This document shows, in pieces, positions 49,547-60,435 of a DNA stretch of 64,000 nt (the stretch's first letter is position 1; every line of letters begins with the position of its first letter). This stretch comes from Homarus americanus (Eukaryota > Arthropoda > Malacostraca > Decapoda > Nephropidae). The stretch spans positions 1 through 64,000 of the forward strand of contig NW_024729766.1 in assembly GCF_018991925.1 (NCBI RefSeq). The letters run 5' to 3'. The notes under the pieces are model-generated. The model was not told where the DNA came from. It did no database searches and saw nothing but the letters and a program-made list of their open reading frames with translations. The translations under genes and the position numbers were made by a program.

Positions 49547-49579
<33 letters not shown>
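49452..49579. repeat. (AGT)n with A-run interruptions
   Basis: Three (AGT)n blocks separated by AAAAAAAA and CATATATAGTAAAAAAA. Confidence 0.95.
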
Positions 49580-49904
49580 ACCATTATCCCTGTTACCGAA
49601 CTATTACTGAGAAAAATCCCAATTTCTCTGCGTTATCAGGTCAATGTCCGACTTCCCTAACTTCCTGACCTGAACCTACAAGGATTTTCCATGTAAGGGA
49701 GTCTTTTTGTTTTCTTCTTCCCACAATCATCTCATTCTACCTAACGTAAGACCAGCTCCCTTCACTAACGCAGCTTTGAGCACCTCGAGCATAGCGAATA
49801 ATAACAATGTTCTTGGTGTTATCATAAGGATCTTATTCCTTCTCTTCTCTTCTCCTTGATTCTACCTTCAACCCCTTTCTCTCTCTCCCCCACCACCACG
49901 ATGC
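49580..49904. other. Unique spacer
   Basis: No gene, RNA or mobile feature recognised. Confidence 0.55.
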
Positions 49905-50230
49905 ACCTCCTCCTCCTCCTCATCTCTCACCCTTCCACATCTTCCTCCTCATCTCTCACCCTTCCCACATCTTCCTCCTCATCCCCTCACCATTCCCACA
50001 CCTCCTCCTCCTCATCTCACCCTTCCCACATCTTCTCCTCCTCATCTCACCCTTCCCACATCTTCTCCTCCTCACCTCTCACCATTCCCCACACCTCCTC
50101 CTCCACCCCACCTCTCACCATTCCCACACCTCCTCCCCCACCTTCACCTCTCACACCATTCCCACACCTCCTCCTCCTCCTCACCTCTCACCCCTTCCAC
50201 CATCTCCTCCTCCTCCTCTACCTCCTCACA
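49905..50230. repeat. C/T-rich minisatellite of about 33 bp
   Basis: Units contain CTCCTCCTCATCTCTCACCC and TTCCCACATCTT. Confidence 0.9.
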
Positions 50231-50371
50231 CAAAAGCTGGAGGTGGTAGAGGAGGGGAGGGGGGGGGGAGGAGGCAACAGGAGTGTCCGCCTCAGTTAGC
50301 TTCCAGAGCCAATCTTTCCCAGGCTAAAAGCCCTCCAGACTTTGTAATTAACTTAGCCCGTGATGACTGTA

Positions 50372-50640
50372 CCCCACACCCCCCCGCCACCCCTACCACA
50401 CTCCCCACCACCCCTACCAACCCCACCACCCTACCACACTCCCTACCACCCCTACCACACTCCCTACCACCCCTGCCACACCCCCCACTACCACCACACA
50501 TCCCACCACCACACCCCCACCACCACCACATCCCCACCACCACCACACCACCACCACACCACCACCACACTACCCACCCACACCCACCACCCCACACCTC
50601 ACCACCCTCACTACCACACTAGCATACTTCCTACCACACT
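50372..50640. repeat. CCACCACCCCTACCACA array
   Basis: C/A-rich short units of 11-17 bp. The plus strand is almost free of G. Confidence 0.9.
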
Positions 50641-50665
50641 TCCACCAACCAGCCATCTCTGATTA

Positions 50666-50667
<2 letters not shown>

Positions 50668-50745
<78 letters not shown>

Positions 50746-50755
50746 ACACACACAC

Positions 50756-50788
<33 letters not shown>

Positions 50789-50837
50789 ACACACACACAC
50801 ACACACACATACACACACACCCACACACACACACACA

Positions 50838-50890
<53 letters not shown>
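50668..50890. repeat. (CA)n microsatellite, 220 bp
   Basis: CA repeats with a few CCCACA and CTACA interruptions. Confidence 0.97.
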
Positions 50891-50892
<2 letters not shown>

Positions 50893-51030
50893 TACGGTTG
50901 CGGGTAAATACAAAGTGTCGTGGGTCCGTGCATCATACTGCCTTCTGATATACCAAAGGCTCAGTAGTACTCAGTATGCTGTATACAACTAACCCCTTAG
51001 TGGGAGTCCAACAGACTCACTTACTGATGA

Positions 51031-51174
51031 AGAGAGAGAGAGAGAGAGAGAGAGTGAGGGGGTGTAGGGACTGAGAAAGAGAAGAAAGGGAAGACAAAGA
51101 GGGGAGGGAAACAGGGAAAGAGGAGGATTAAAAAGGAAAGGGGAAAGAGAAGGAGGAGGGAGGGAAGGAAGGAA

Positions 51175-51215
<41 letters not shown>
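51031..51215. repeat. Two (GA)n tracts
   Basis: GA repeats at 51,031-51,053 and 51,177-51,215, separated by purine-rich sequence. Confidence 0.93.
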
Positions 51216-51281
51216 AGAATAACCACTAATGTACAATAAAATCACATATTTAGGAACAATACACCAAAGATCTGTACACAG

Positions 51282-51993
51282 TGACCCACCATCACCTCCT
51301 CACCCCACCACCATCACCTCACCATCACTTCCCTCCCATCTCACCATCCCTCACATCACCTCCCACCCCACCACCATCACCTCACCATCACTCCCTCCAT
51401 CTCCCCACCATCCCCACCATCACCTCCCCCCACCCCACCACCATCACCTCACCATCCCCTCACCATCCCCTCACCATCACCTCCCCACCCACCACATCAC
51501 CTCACCATCCCCCACCTCCTCCCCTCACCATCACCATCCCCCACCATCTCACCTCCTCCCCCACCATCACCTCCCCTCACACCTCACCATCCTCTACCAT
51601 CCTCACCATCACCTCCCCCTCTCCTCACCTCACCATCCCTACCATCCTCACCTCACCATCACCTCCCCCTCCTACCATCCCTCACCATCCTCACCATCAC
51701 CTCCCCTCTCACCTCACCATCCCCTCACCATCCCTCACCACTCCTCCTCACCTCACCATCCCTCACCATCCCCTCACCATCACCTCCCTCCCCCTCCTCA
51801 CCACCATCCCTCACCATCCTCACCATCACCTCCCTCTCCTCACCTCACCATCCCCTCACCATCCTCACCATCACCTCCCTCTCCTCACCTCACCATCCCC
51901 CACCATCCCCTCACCCATCTCCCTCTCCCTCACCTCACCATCACCTCATCCCCCACCATCTCATCCCCTCCCCCCACTATCCCCCTCACCATA
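51282..51993. repeat. CACCATCACCTCCC minisatellite
   Basis: Units built from CTCACCATCACCTCCC and CTCACCTCACCATCCC. G is almost absent. Confidence 0.94.
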
Positions 51994-52000
51994 ACCTTCC

Positions 52001-52054
52001 ACACACACACACACACACACGGACACGGACACACACACACACACACACACACAG

Positions 52055-52127
<73 letters not shown>

Positions 52128-52130
52128 CAC

Positions 52131-52201
<71 letters not shown>
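52001..52201. repeat. (CA)n with GGACACGGACA interruptions
   Basis: About 200 bp of CA. A GGACACGGACAC block appears twice (near 52,020 and 52,124), suggesting local duplication. Confidence 0.96.
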
Positions 52202-52203
<2 letters not shown>

Positions 52204-52261
52204 GCGGATAAAACAGGAAAACAGAAGAAACAAAGCAATGAAGAATTAACACCAGCAGAAG

Positions 52262-52320
52262 AGAAAAGAAAGAAAGAAAGAAAGAAAAGAAAAGAAAGAA
52301 AGAAAGAGAGAATAAAAGAA
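52262..52320. repeat. (GAAA)n microsatellite
   Basis: GAAA units with AAGAAAAG slips. Confidence 0.93.
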
Positions 52321-52459
52321 AGGAGATAGGAACACATGAAGAAAGGAGAGAGAACAGAGAGAAGGAGAAACACAAAGACTGGGACATATGGAGTGTTTAA
52401 AATAAGAGACACACAAAGAAAGAGGAGAATAGAAGGAGGGAAAGGTGGAAAGTGATAAA

Positions 52460-52549
52460 TGAAGATACAAAGACGAGAGAGAGAGAGAGAGGGAAGAATA
52501 AAGGGTGTTAAGAAAAGATGAAGGAGAGAATAAAGGGGTGTTAAGAAAG

Positions 52550-52602
<53 letters not shown>

Positions 52603-52623
52603 AAGGGGTGTTAAGAAAGATAT

Positions 52624-52656
<33 letters not shown>

Positions 52657-52679
52657 AGAATAAAGGGTGTTAAGAAAGA

Positions 52680-52730
<51 letters not shown>

Positions 52731-52746
52731 AAAGTAAGAAAGATAT

Positions 52747-52782
<36 letters not shown>

Positions 52783-52810
52783 AGAGAGGGAATAAAGGGT
52801 GTTAAGAAAG

Positions 52811-52902
<92 letters not shown>
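52460..52902. repeat. Higher-order repeat of (GA)n plus a 30-bp linker
   Basis: (GA)n tracts alternate with a conserved linker, AATAAAGGGTGTTAAGAAAG followed by ATATGAG. The linker appears six times, at intervals that grow from about 40 to about 65 bp. The last GA tract is the longest, at about 85 bp. Confidence 0.93.
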
Positions 52903-52903
<1 letters not shown>

Positions 52904-53014
52904 ACAGCTCGCCTCTAGAATTAATTACAGGGTCTTGCAGGAGCGGATTTCTGAAGCAAGGATTTCCCGGAGGACCCGACCACCACCCGCTGACTGTTGC
53001 TGACTGGCGGTTTG

Positions 53015-53445
53015 AGTGACTGGGAGTGACTGACGGTGACTGGAGATTATGGGAGACAGGGGGAGGGTGGACTGATGATGACTGGGAGTAACTGACGGTG
53101 ATAGTGACTGAAGATGACTGGTGCTAACTGGCGGTGACTGTACTGATTACTGCTGACTGTAATGACTGGTATTAAATGAAGTAACTAACGCTGAGTTTAC
53201 TGACTGACGTTAACTGGCAGTGACTGGTGGGTGACTGTAGAGACTATGGCGGTGACCGTATGAGATTGCTGCTGGCTGTAGTAACTGGGAATGACTGGTT
53301 GTAAGTGTTGTGACTGGAGGTAACTGCAGTGACTGGGGATTAATTAGGAATGACCGATTAACTGACTTAATAACTGGCATAAAGGCTAAGTAACTGGCAG
53401 ACTCTTATGAGTGACTGACTAACTAAAATGACCCACTGACTTTAC
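53015..53445. repeat. Degenerate TGACTG-based repeat
   Basis: Short units such as GTGACTGGAG, GTAACTGG and TGACTGACGG recur every 10-20 bp without a fixed period. Confidence 0.75.
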
Positions 53446-53468
53446 GACTCACGGAGCGCGGTGAAGTG

Positions 53469-53479
53469 AAGCCGGCCGT

Positions 53480-53516
<37 letters not shown>

Positions 53517-53674
53517 ATGACCAGCCATTAAGCCAGCCAGCTGCAGACAATGGCAGCCCAGCCAGCCAGCAGCCAGCCAGACAGACCAGCCAACCAGCCA
53601 GCCAGCTAGCCAGCAGCCAGCCAGCCAGCCAGACAGCCAACCAGCCAGCCTGTGTAGCCAGCCAGACAGACAGA

Positions 53675-53717
<43 letters not shown>

Positions 53718-53748
53718 GCTGGCGGGCGTAACCAGCCAGCCAGACAGA

Positions 53749-53792
<44 letters not shown>

Positions 53793-53834
53793 AGACAGCA
53801 GCCAGCCAGACAGCCAACCAGCCAGCCAGACAGA

Positions 53835-53869
<35 letters not shown>

Positions 53870-53906
53870 ACAGCAGACAGCCAGCCAGCCAGCCAGCCAG
53901 CCAACA

Positions 53907-53948
<42 letters not shown>

Positions 53949-53977
53949 ACAGCCAGACAGCCAGCCAGCCAGCCAGC

Positions 53978-54012
<35 letters not shown>

Positions 54013-54073
54013 ACTAGACAGAGGAACAACCAGCCAGCCAGCCCAGCCAGCCAACCAGCCAGACAGACAGACA

Positions 54074-54126
<53 letters not shown>

Positions 54127-54130
54127 ACAG
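53469..54130. repeat. (GCCA)n tetranucleotide array, 660 bp
   Basis: GCCA units with GACA and single-base slips. All frames read as A-G-W-L-type repeats because the unit lacks stops. This is not a gene. Confidence 0.96.
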
Positions 54131-54249
54131 GCCATGGCAGAATAAATCCAGCCAGTCCAATGTTTTTTTTCACCCTCCTCAAAAAAAGGTCACCAAAACA
54201 ACACAGTTGATTGAATTGTCGAGAAACAGGAAGACAAACAGTTAGCGGG

Positions 54250-54740
54250 AACAACACTGTTAACGGGTGGAGAGTGAGTGACTGTATCTGTTAACGGGTG
54301 AGGGATGGTATATAGGGAGAGAGGGGTGAGTGTATCTGTTAACGGGTTAGGAATGGTGGAGAGTATCTGTTAACGGGTGAGGAATAGTACAGAGAGGGGT
54401 GAGTGTATCTGTTAACGGGTGAGTGTATCTGTTAACGGGTGAGTGTATCTGTTAACGGGTGAGGGATGGGAGAAAGAGAGAGGGAGAAGAGAGCACCTCA
54501 GTTAGTGGAAGAAGTTTGATACTGTTAACGGTAGGGGAAGGCGAGTGTACTCCTGTTAACGGAAGAAGATTCTGATACCGTTAACGGAAGAATATGTGTG
54601 GAGGGAGGGAAAGACCGCTTACCTGTTAAGAGAAACAAAAATATGAATTTCCTAACGGGAGGGGTAGAACGGTTCTGTTAACGGAGAAAAGGAAAAAAAT
54701 AATAACATAGGAGCGATGCTGTTAACGGCAAGATAGTGCT
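54250..54740. repeat. Degenerate TGTTAACGG minisatellite
   Basis: Units share CTGTTAACGGGTGAG, often preceded by GTGTAT. Later units diverge to CTGTTAACGGAAGAAG. Spacing is 20-45 bp. Confidence 0.85.
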
Positions 54741-54747
54741 TCTGTTA

Positions 54748-55187
54748 GCGGAGAGGTGCCAGTATCAACGGAGGAAGAGTAACAGTGCCAACGGAGGAAG
54801 AGTAACAGTGCCAACGGAGGAAGAGTAACAGTGCCAACGGAGGAAGAGTAACAGTGCCAACGGAGGAAGAGTAACAGTGCCAACGGAGAAGGTAACAGTG
54901 CCAACGGAGGAAGAGTAACAGTGCCAGCGGAGAGGTGCCAGTATCAACGGAGGAAGAGTAACAGTGCCAACGGAGGAAGAGTAACAGTGCCAACGGAGGA
55001 AGAGTAACAGTGCCAACGGAGGAAGAGTAACAGTGCCAACGGAGGAAGAGTAACAGTGCCAACGGAGGAAGAGTAACAGTGCCAACGGAGGAAGAGTAAC
55101 AGTGCCAACGGAGGAAGAGTAACAGTGCCAACGGAGGAAGAGTAACAGTGCCAACGGAGGAAGAGTAACAGTGCCAACGGAGGAAGG
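54748..55187. repeat. 23-bp minisatellite, about 18 units
   Basis: The unit is GTGCCAACGGAGGAAGAG followed by TAACA. Copies are nearly identical. Near 54,925 a slightly different block (GCCAGCGGAGAGGTGCCAGTATCAACGG) repeats the array's own left edge. Confidence 0.95.
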
Positions 55188-55272
55188 TGGTCGCAGGGGA
55201 TGTCGATGCAAAACCCAAACCTTGTGTAGAAACTGGAACACACAGCTGAACCTAACACCGGGCCATGTTTGT

Positions 55273-55276
<4 letters not shown>

Positions 55277-55306
<30 letters not shown>
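55277..55306. repeat. (CT)n microsatellite
   Basis: About 15 CT repeats. Confidence 0.95.
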
Positions 55307-55310
<4 letters not shown>

Positions 55311-55377
55311 TCCTTTCATCAGACCTTTCCCCATCTCCATCTTTCTCCTTATTTCTTTTACCGCCCCTTCCCCTCCT

Positions 55378-55745
55378 CCCTAGTTACCCCTTTACTCCTT
55401 TCCCCTCCTCCTCAGCAACCATCCCCCTCCCTCCCCTCCTCCCAACAACCATCCCCCTCCTCCCTCCCCAACAACCCATCCCCCTCACCTCCCCAACAAC
55501 CATCCCCCCTCCCCCACCTCCTCCCCAACAACCATCCCCCTCCCTCCCTCCCTCCCCAACAACCATCCCCTCCTCCCCCTCCTCTAACAACCCATCCCTC
55601 CCTCCCCTCCTCCCCAACAACCATCCCCCCTCCCCACCTCCTCTATGTATCCCCTCCCTCCCCTCCTCCCCAACAACCATCCCCTCCCTCCCCTCCTCTA
55701 TGCATCCCTCCCTCCCCTCCTCCCCAACAACCATCCCCCTCCCCC
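55378..55745. repeat. CCCCAACAACCATCCCCCTC minisatellite
   Basis: Units of 22-36 bp made of CTCCCCAACAACCATCCCC and CTCCCTCCC. The plus strand is G-free over long stretches. Confidence 0.92.
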
Positions 55746-56234
55746 CTCTCCTTGGCGTGAGGACAAGATAATGGTGGTCACTTCCTGCTGCCCGGGTCAC
55801 TCCCAGTTATTTATATTATTATCGTAATATTGATCTAGTACAGCTGGTGGCGGTCTGGCTCCTGTAACGCCACTGTAATATCTGGCTGCTCCTGTACCAC
55901 CACCAGCAGTAGCCAACACGCTACACTAAAACGGCAATAAGTAACAATAAGTTCCAAGTAGACGTTAACGAATATCATAATAAACAAAATACGCTCGACA
56001 AATTAGTGATCCAAGACTATGATAAATATAAAGGTTAAAGGTTAATAAGTGTTTTAATGGCTTCTTCACCTCTCGTCTTTTGTTTTGTTATAATTCATAT
56101 TATTTATTTCTTCAGTTACTAGAGGTGTCTTCCTGAAGGCAACTCCCGTTTCCATGGTGAATAGCGGGTTTGTTTTCTGTTTCATTAATAAACAATAATA
56201 AAAACCAAAATAATAAGAGTAATAACAATAATAA
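55746..56234. other. AT-rich spacer left of the transposon
   Basis: Unique sequence ending in a (TAA)-rich stretch that is the insertion target. No upstream exon for the 56.3-kb open frame was recognised. Confidence 0.6.
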
Positions 56235-56347
56235 CACTGGTCTACAAAAAAATATTTTTTTTCTGGCATGAAACCTTTTAACTGTTTTTTACTAACTTTA
56301 AGGTGGTGAATCCAAATCTGATCTCAGATTTGCTCCATCACGTAACG
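56235..56347 (+). repeat. Left terminal inverted arm
   Basis: Begins CACTGGTCTAC. It pairs with 57,881-57,985 and is about 8 bp longer, mainly through A/T-run differences. It contains TACTAAC (56,290-56,296) followed by AG at 56,302, which could by chance act as a splice acceptor. Confidence 0.75.
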
Positions 56348-57636
56348 TGCCAGAATTTACTGAGCTACCAGAGATTGAGGATATAGACCGGAATTCACCT
56401 GTTTCTACTGATGAAGATGAAGAGACTGATCTTTTCAAGCCATCTGGTGAAGATTGTGAAAAGCCAACGTTGTTTACTCAGTCAGAATTGAATGATCTGG
56501 TCAGAGATCTAAATTTGCCAAAACAGTCTGCTGAATTGTTAGCTTCCAGGCTTCAAGAGAAACGACTCTTAAAACCTGGCACGAGTGTCTCCTTTTATCG
56601 CAACAGAGAAGAGCAACTGCGGAAGTACTTTCATTCATATGACCAGCTTGTTTTTTGTAATGATGTAGAAGGACTTCTTCTCTCCATGGGACTACCAGCA
56701 TATGATAGTAAGGATTGGAGACTTTTTATTGACAGTTCTAAAAGGAGCTTGAAATGTGTTCTTCTTCATAACGGAAACAAGTATGGTTCAATTCCAATCG
56801 GACATTCTGTACAAATTAAAGAAGAGTATGAAAACATTAAGACTGTTCTAGAGAGGTTGCAATACCATGCTCATGAATGGTTAATTTGTGTGGACTTGAA
56901 AATGGTAAACTTTCTATTGGGCCAGCAAGGAGGGTACACAAAATACCCCTGTTTTCTGTGCTACTGGGACAGCAGGGCTACAGCAGACCATTGGGTGAAA
57001 AAGAATTGGCCACCAAGACATAGTTTGACGCCTGGTGACAAGAATATCATTAACGATCCTCTGGTTGACAGGAAAAACATTGTCCTTCCTCCTCTGCACA
57101 TAAAACTTGGTATCATGAAGCAATTCGTCAAGGCTCTTGATCATAGTGGAGAGTGTTTCAGATATATATGCTCAACCTTTCCAAGTCTTAGCGACGAGAA
57201 GAAAAAGGCAGGGATTTTTGATGGACCTCAAATAAGAACACTACTCAGAGATCCACACTTCCTTGCAACAATGACTGAGGCACAGGCAAGAACTTGGAAT
57301 GCTTTCTCTAATGTGGTGCGGAACTTCTTAGGGAACAAGAAAGCGGACAACTATCAAGAAATTGTGGAAGAGCTGCTCTTGAGTTTACAAGCACTTGGAT
57401 GCAGAATGAGTATCAAGGTTCACTACTTACACAGTCACTTGGACGAGTTTCCAGAAAATCTGGGAGAAGTGAGCAAGGAGCAAGGGGAGCGCTTTCATCA
57501 AGACATTAAAGTAATGGAAGAACGTTACCAAGGTCGATGGGACTCGAACATGATGGCGGACTACTGCTGGAGTTTGATGAGAGACATTCCAGAAGCTGTA
57601 CATAAGAGATCGGCCAAAAAGAGGAAGTTTATGTAA
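56302..57636 (+). CDS. Candidate transposase of the 56.2-kb element
   Basis: This is the only long non-repetitive open frame in the window. It is open from 56,302 (after TAA) to the TAA at 57,634; residues are numbered from the Val codon GTG at 56,347. Order: acidic low-complexity N-terminus (1-40); FTQSELNDLVRDLNL (43-57); FIDSSKRSLKCVLLHN (127-142, D129); ICVDLKM (180-186, D183); PCFLC...H (201-215, CxxC-H); LPPLHIKLG (247-255); KEQGERFHQD (377-386, E378 and E381); RYQGRWDSNMMADYCWSL (393-410); and a basic tail KKRKF that could be a nuclear signal. From memory this is a multi-copy arthropod family with no named function. The D, D, CxxC-H, E order resembles RNase H-fold transposases. The first ATG is at codon 114, so either an N-terminal exon is missing, this copy is 5'-deleted, or splicing occurs at 56,302. 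Confidence 0.8.
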   Translation, partial: GGESKSDLRFAPSRNVPEFTELPEIEDIDRNSPVSTDEDEETDLFKPSGEDCEKPTLFTQSELNDLVRDLNLPKQSAELLASRLQEKRLLKPGTSVSFYRNREEQLRKYFHSYDQLVFCNDVEGLLLSMGLPAYDSKDWRLFIDSSKRSLKCVLLHNGNKYGSIPIGHSVQIKEEYENIKTVLERLQYHAHEWLICVDLKMVNFLLGQQGGYTKYPCFLCYWDSRATADHWVKKNWPPRHSLTPGDKNIINDPLVDRKNIVLPPLHIKLGIMKQFVKALDHSGECFRYICSTFPSLSDEKKKAGIFDGPQIRTLLRDPHFLATMTEAQARTWNAFSNVVRNFLGNKKADNYQEIVEELLLSLQALGCRMSIKVHYLHSHLDEFPENLGEVSKEQGERFHQDIKVMEERYQGRWDSNMMADYCWSLMRDIPEAVHKRSAKKRKFM

Positions 57637-57880
57637 CTGTAACTTGATCTTAATACTTGCACTATTTCTACCGTACATTAATTGGGTTTTTTTCACCCTT
57701 CAATGTTACATTTAAATATTATATGTGCATTAACTTTCCAATTTGATATTAACAATTTTTGGTTATAGAAAAATACAAATTATAATGCTGAAAAAATTTA
57801 TGTATACATGTTTAAACCGTCAATTTTGATCCAAAAGTTTACGTTTCCCAGCAAAAGTGCAATATGGTATATCTCAAATA

Positions 57881-57985
57881 CCTGATGTGATAGACAAAAA
57901 CCAAAGTCATTTTTGGATTCTGCACCCCAAATTTACTTAAAATCCGTTTAAAAACCTTGTGCCAGAAAAATTGTGTTGACCGGTG
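57881..57985 (-). repeat. Right terminal inverted arm
   Basis: Reverse complement of the left arm, ending ...GACCGGTG. The inner part (GATTCTGCACCCC, TGATGTGATAGAC) matches the left arm's GGTGGTGAATC and CCATCACGTAA. Confidence 0.75.
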
Positions 57986-58844
57986 TAATAACCATAGCTG
58001 TAATAGAAATACCTGTAATAATAAAAACAACAGCTTTATTACCATTACTACTACTACCACCATTACTACTACTACCACCACTACTACTACTACTACTACT
58101 ACGAACAACAACAAAAACAGTAAACATTATGACAGTAACAGGTGTGAATAAGTATGTGATTAAGTAAGTAAGTTGTAAGTAACTAACACAAGATGGAGAA
58201 TAAGTATAAGTAATATGTAAATAAGAGAGTATGTGTATATAAGTAAATTAGTGAGGGTTAAGATTTAAGTACATAACAACACTGGATGAACAAGATCTAG
58301 ACACTCCTCGGTAACTTAGAGGAGAGTTTAACCTCGACTATACTGGGAAAAGAAACTCGGACATATTATACAGCAGAGTGGAATGTAACTCAGGCTACGA
58401 ATTCATTTAAAGGGATGAGGTAAAATACAAAATGAATTAGGAAATATGGCAAACTATACTACATAGATTAAATGAGGCAAACTATCAAAATTAACTATAC
58501 AGGGAAGAAGACAAACTACAAAATATATAACAGAGGAAATAAAACAATCTACAAAACTGACTACTGTAGAGAATAAGACAGACTACAGAATCAATCAGGG
58601 AATAAACAAAACTATACACAAAAAATAAACTAAGAAATACGTCACATTACAAAATAAATCAATGAAATAAAACAAACTACAAAAAAAAATCATAATAAAT
58701 GAAAGAAAACGAATGGATCAGGATAAAACTGCTTACCTTCACTGGGACGACAAAAAGAACGTGTGTAAACGAACCGCAGCATCACGCCCATAACAGACTG
58801 AAACAGAAGAAGATCACACTCAACACCTGCACGAATGTATCAAG
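57986..58844. other. AT-rich spacer with an (ACT)n tract
   Basis: (ACT)n/(ACC)n trinucleotides lie at about 58,040-58,103. From 58,370 to about 58,700 a loose repeat of ACAAACTACAAAAT and GGAATAA themes recurs. No gene seen. Confidence 0.6.
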
Positions 58845-58943
58845 TTAGGTTAGGTTAGGTTAGGTTAGGTTGGGTTAGGTTAGGTTGGGTTAGGTTAGGT
58901 TAGGTTAGGTTAGGTTAGGTTAGGTTAGGTTAGGTTAGGTTAG
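58845..58943. repeat. Interstitial (TTAGG)n, about 20 units
   Basis: The longest and cleanest TTAGG tract in the window, with only two TTGGG variants. Confidence 0.95.
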
Positions 58944-59002
58944 CGCTAGAGTAGAGTAGTAGATTTATGTTAAGTTGGTTAAGCTTCAGGATATCCGAAT
59001 GC

Positions 59003-59068
59003 CACACACACACGCGCGAACACACACACACACACACACACACAATACACACACACACACACACACGC
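59003..59068. repeat. (CA)n microsatellite
   Basis: CA repeats with ACGCGCGAACA and ATACAC interruptions. Confidence 0.93.
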
Positions 59069-59731
59069 AAAATAAGCCAAACCCTAAAAAAAAATAAAAA
59101 ATAAAAACCTCAACGCCAAACTGGAAGAACAAGGAATACAGCCAAACTTGACACAGAACAGGAGTAAACAGAAGCCCGTGACGCCGGATTACTTCATATC
59201 GACTAAGACCTCAAACTGAAACACCTCCCCCCCCCCCACCACAAAAAAAAAATTACGAAAACCAACTATACAAGGAGAGACAAAATCGAAAAAAAATAAA
59301 AAATTACAAGACAATTGGAAGAGAAAACAAATATACAGTAACGAAACTATACTAGAGACTGGAATTGTAATCACACGTAACTAATATACTTTGAGTAGTG
59401 AAATCCGCTAGAAATAAAAAATTAAAACTCAACAACAGACAATAATTTGGGTATAACAAAGCGAGAGATGGACTGACTAAAGCAAGAGGAATTCATGGAC
59501 TGAGAGACACACTAAGTCAATCATCAGGACAACTATATAAACAAACTATTATATATAGTGTTAATTTACCACCAAAAGCAACACTATAGAATGATTTATC
59601 GAGACTCACACTATATACTGAGAATCTCTGACTGAAATAACAATTGGACTTGACTGGAATATAGCATTAAAAAACTGGTTGATTTTCCAATGAACTGTTA
59701 ACTACTTGAACGATGCTGGAGACTGGAACAG
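59069..59731. other. AT-rich spacer
   Basis: Contains poly-C/poly-A runs near 59,228-59,252 that are likely error-prone. No gene seen. Confidence 0.6.
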
Positions 59732-60435
59732 GGAGAAGTATACAGGGAGAAGTATACAGGAGAAGTATACAGGGGAGAAGTATACAGGGAAAGTATACAG
59801 GGAAGTATACAGGGAGAAGTATACAGGGAGAAGTATACAGGGAGAAGTATACAGGGAGAAGTATATCAGGGAGAAGTATACAGGGAGAAGTATACAGGGA
59901 GAAGTATGAGGGGAGAAGTATACAGGGGAGAAGTATACAGGGAGAAGTATACAGGGGAAGTATACAGGAGAAGTATACAGGGAGAAGATACAGGGAGAAG
60001 TATACAGGAGTATACAGGAGAAGTATACAGGGAGAAGTATACAGGGAGAAATACAGGGAGGAAGTATACAGGAGAGAAGTATACAGGGAGAAGTATACAG
60101 GGAGAGAGTATACAGGAGAAGTATACAGGGAGAAGTATACAGGGAGAAGTATAGGAATATACAGGGAGAAGTATACAGGTTGAAGTATACAGGAGAAGTA
60201 TACAGGGAGAAGTATACAGGGAGAAGTATACAGGGAGAAGTATACAGGAGAAGTATACAGGGAGAAGTATACAGGGAGAGTATACAGGTTGAAGTATACA
60301 GGAAGTATACAGGGAGGAAGTATACAGGGAAGTATACAGGAAGTATACAGGGAGAAGTATACAGGGAGAAGTATACGGGGAAGTATACAGGGAGAAGTAT
60401 ACAGGGAGAAGTATACAGGGAGAAGTATACAGGGA
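59732..60435. repeat. 14-bp minisatellite, about 50 units
   Basis: The unit is GGGAGAAGTATACA. Copies missing GA or GGA are frequent. The core GTATAC is a palindrome. Confidence 0.97.

Larger units (their letters stand above)
56235..57985 (+). mobile_element. DNA transposon with about 110-bp inverted arms
   Basis: The left end reads CACTGGTCTACAAAAAAATA. The complement of the right end reads CACCGGTCAACACAATTTTT. Both continue with TTTTTCTGGCA and then share GGTG(G/C)(T/A)GAATCCAAA and a (T/C)ATCAC(G/A)T block, so the arms run to about 56,347 and back to about 57,881, imperfectly matched. TAATAA lies directly outside both ends (56,229-56,234 and 57,986-57,991), so a TAA or TAATAA duplication fits. 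The flank is TAA-rich, which weakens that point. The body carries one long open frame. The CAC terminus with a 3-bp duplication recalls the CACTA/Mirage/Chapaev group, but the assignment is only a guess. Confidence 0.75.

Noticed and set aside
53442..54257. A-G-W-L repeat frames over the GCCA array
   Set aside because: A tetranucleotide repeat without stops gives the same text in every frame.
56501..57696. Antisense frames across the 56.3-kb ORF
   Set aside because: Shadows of the plus-strand coding sequence without domains of their own.
58845..58943. True chromosome end
   Set aside because: The TTAGG tracts are short, internal and in both orientations, with long non-telomeric sequence on both sides.
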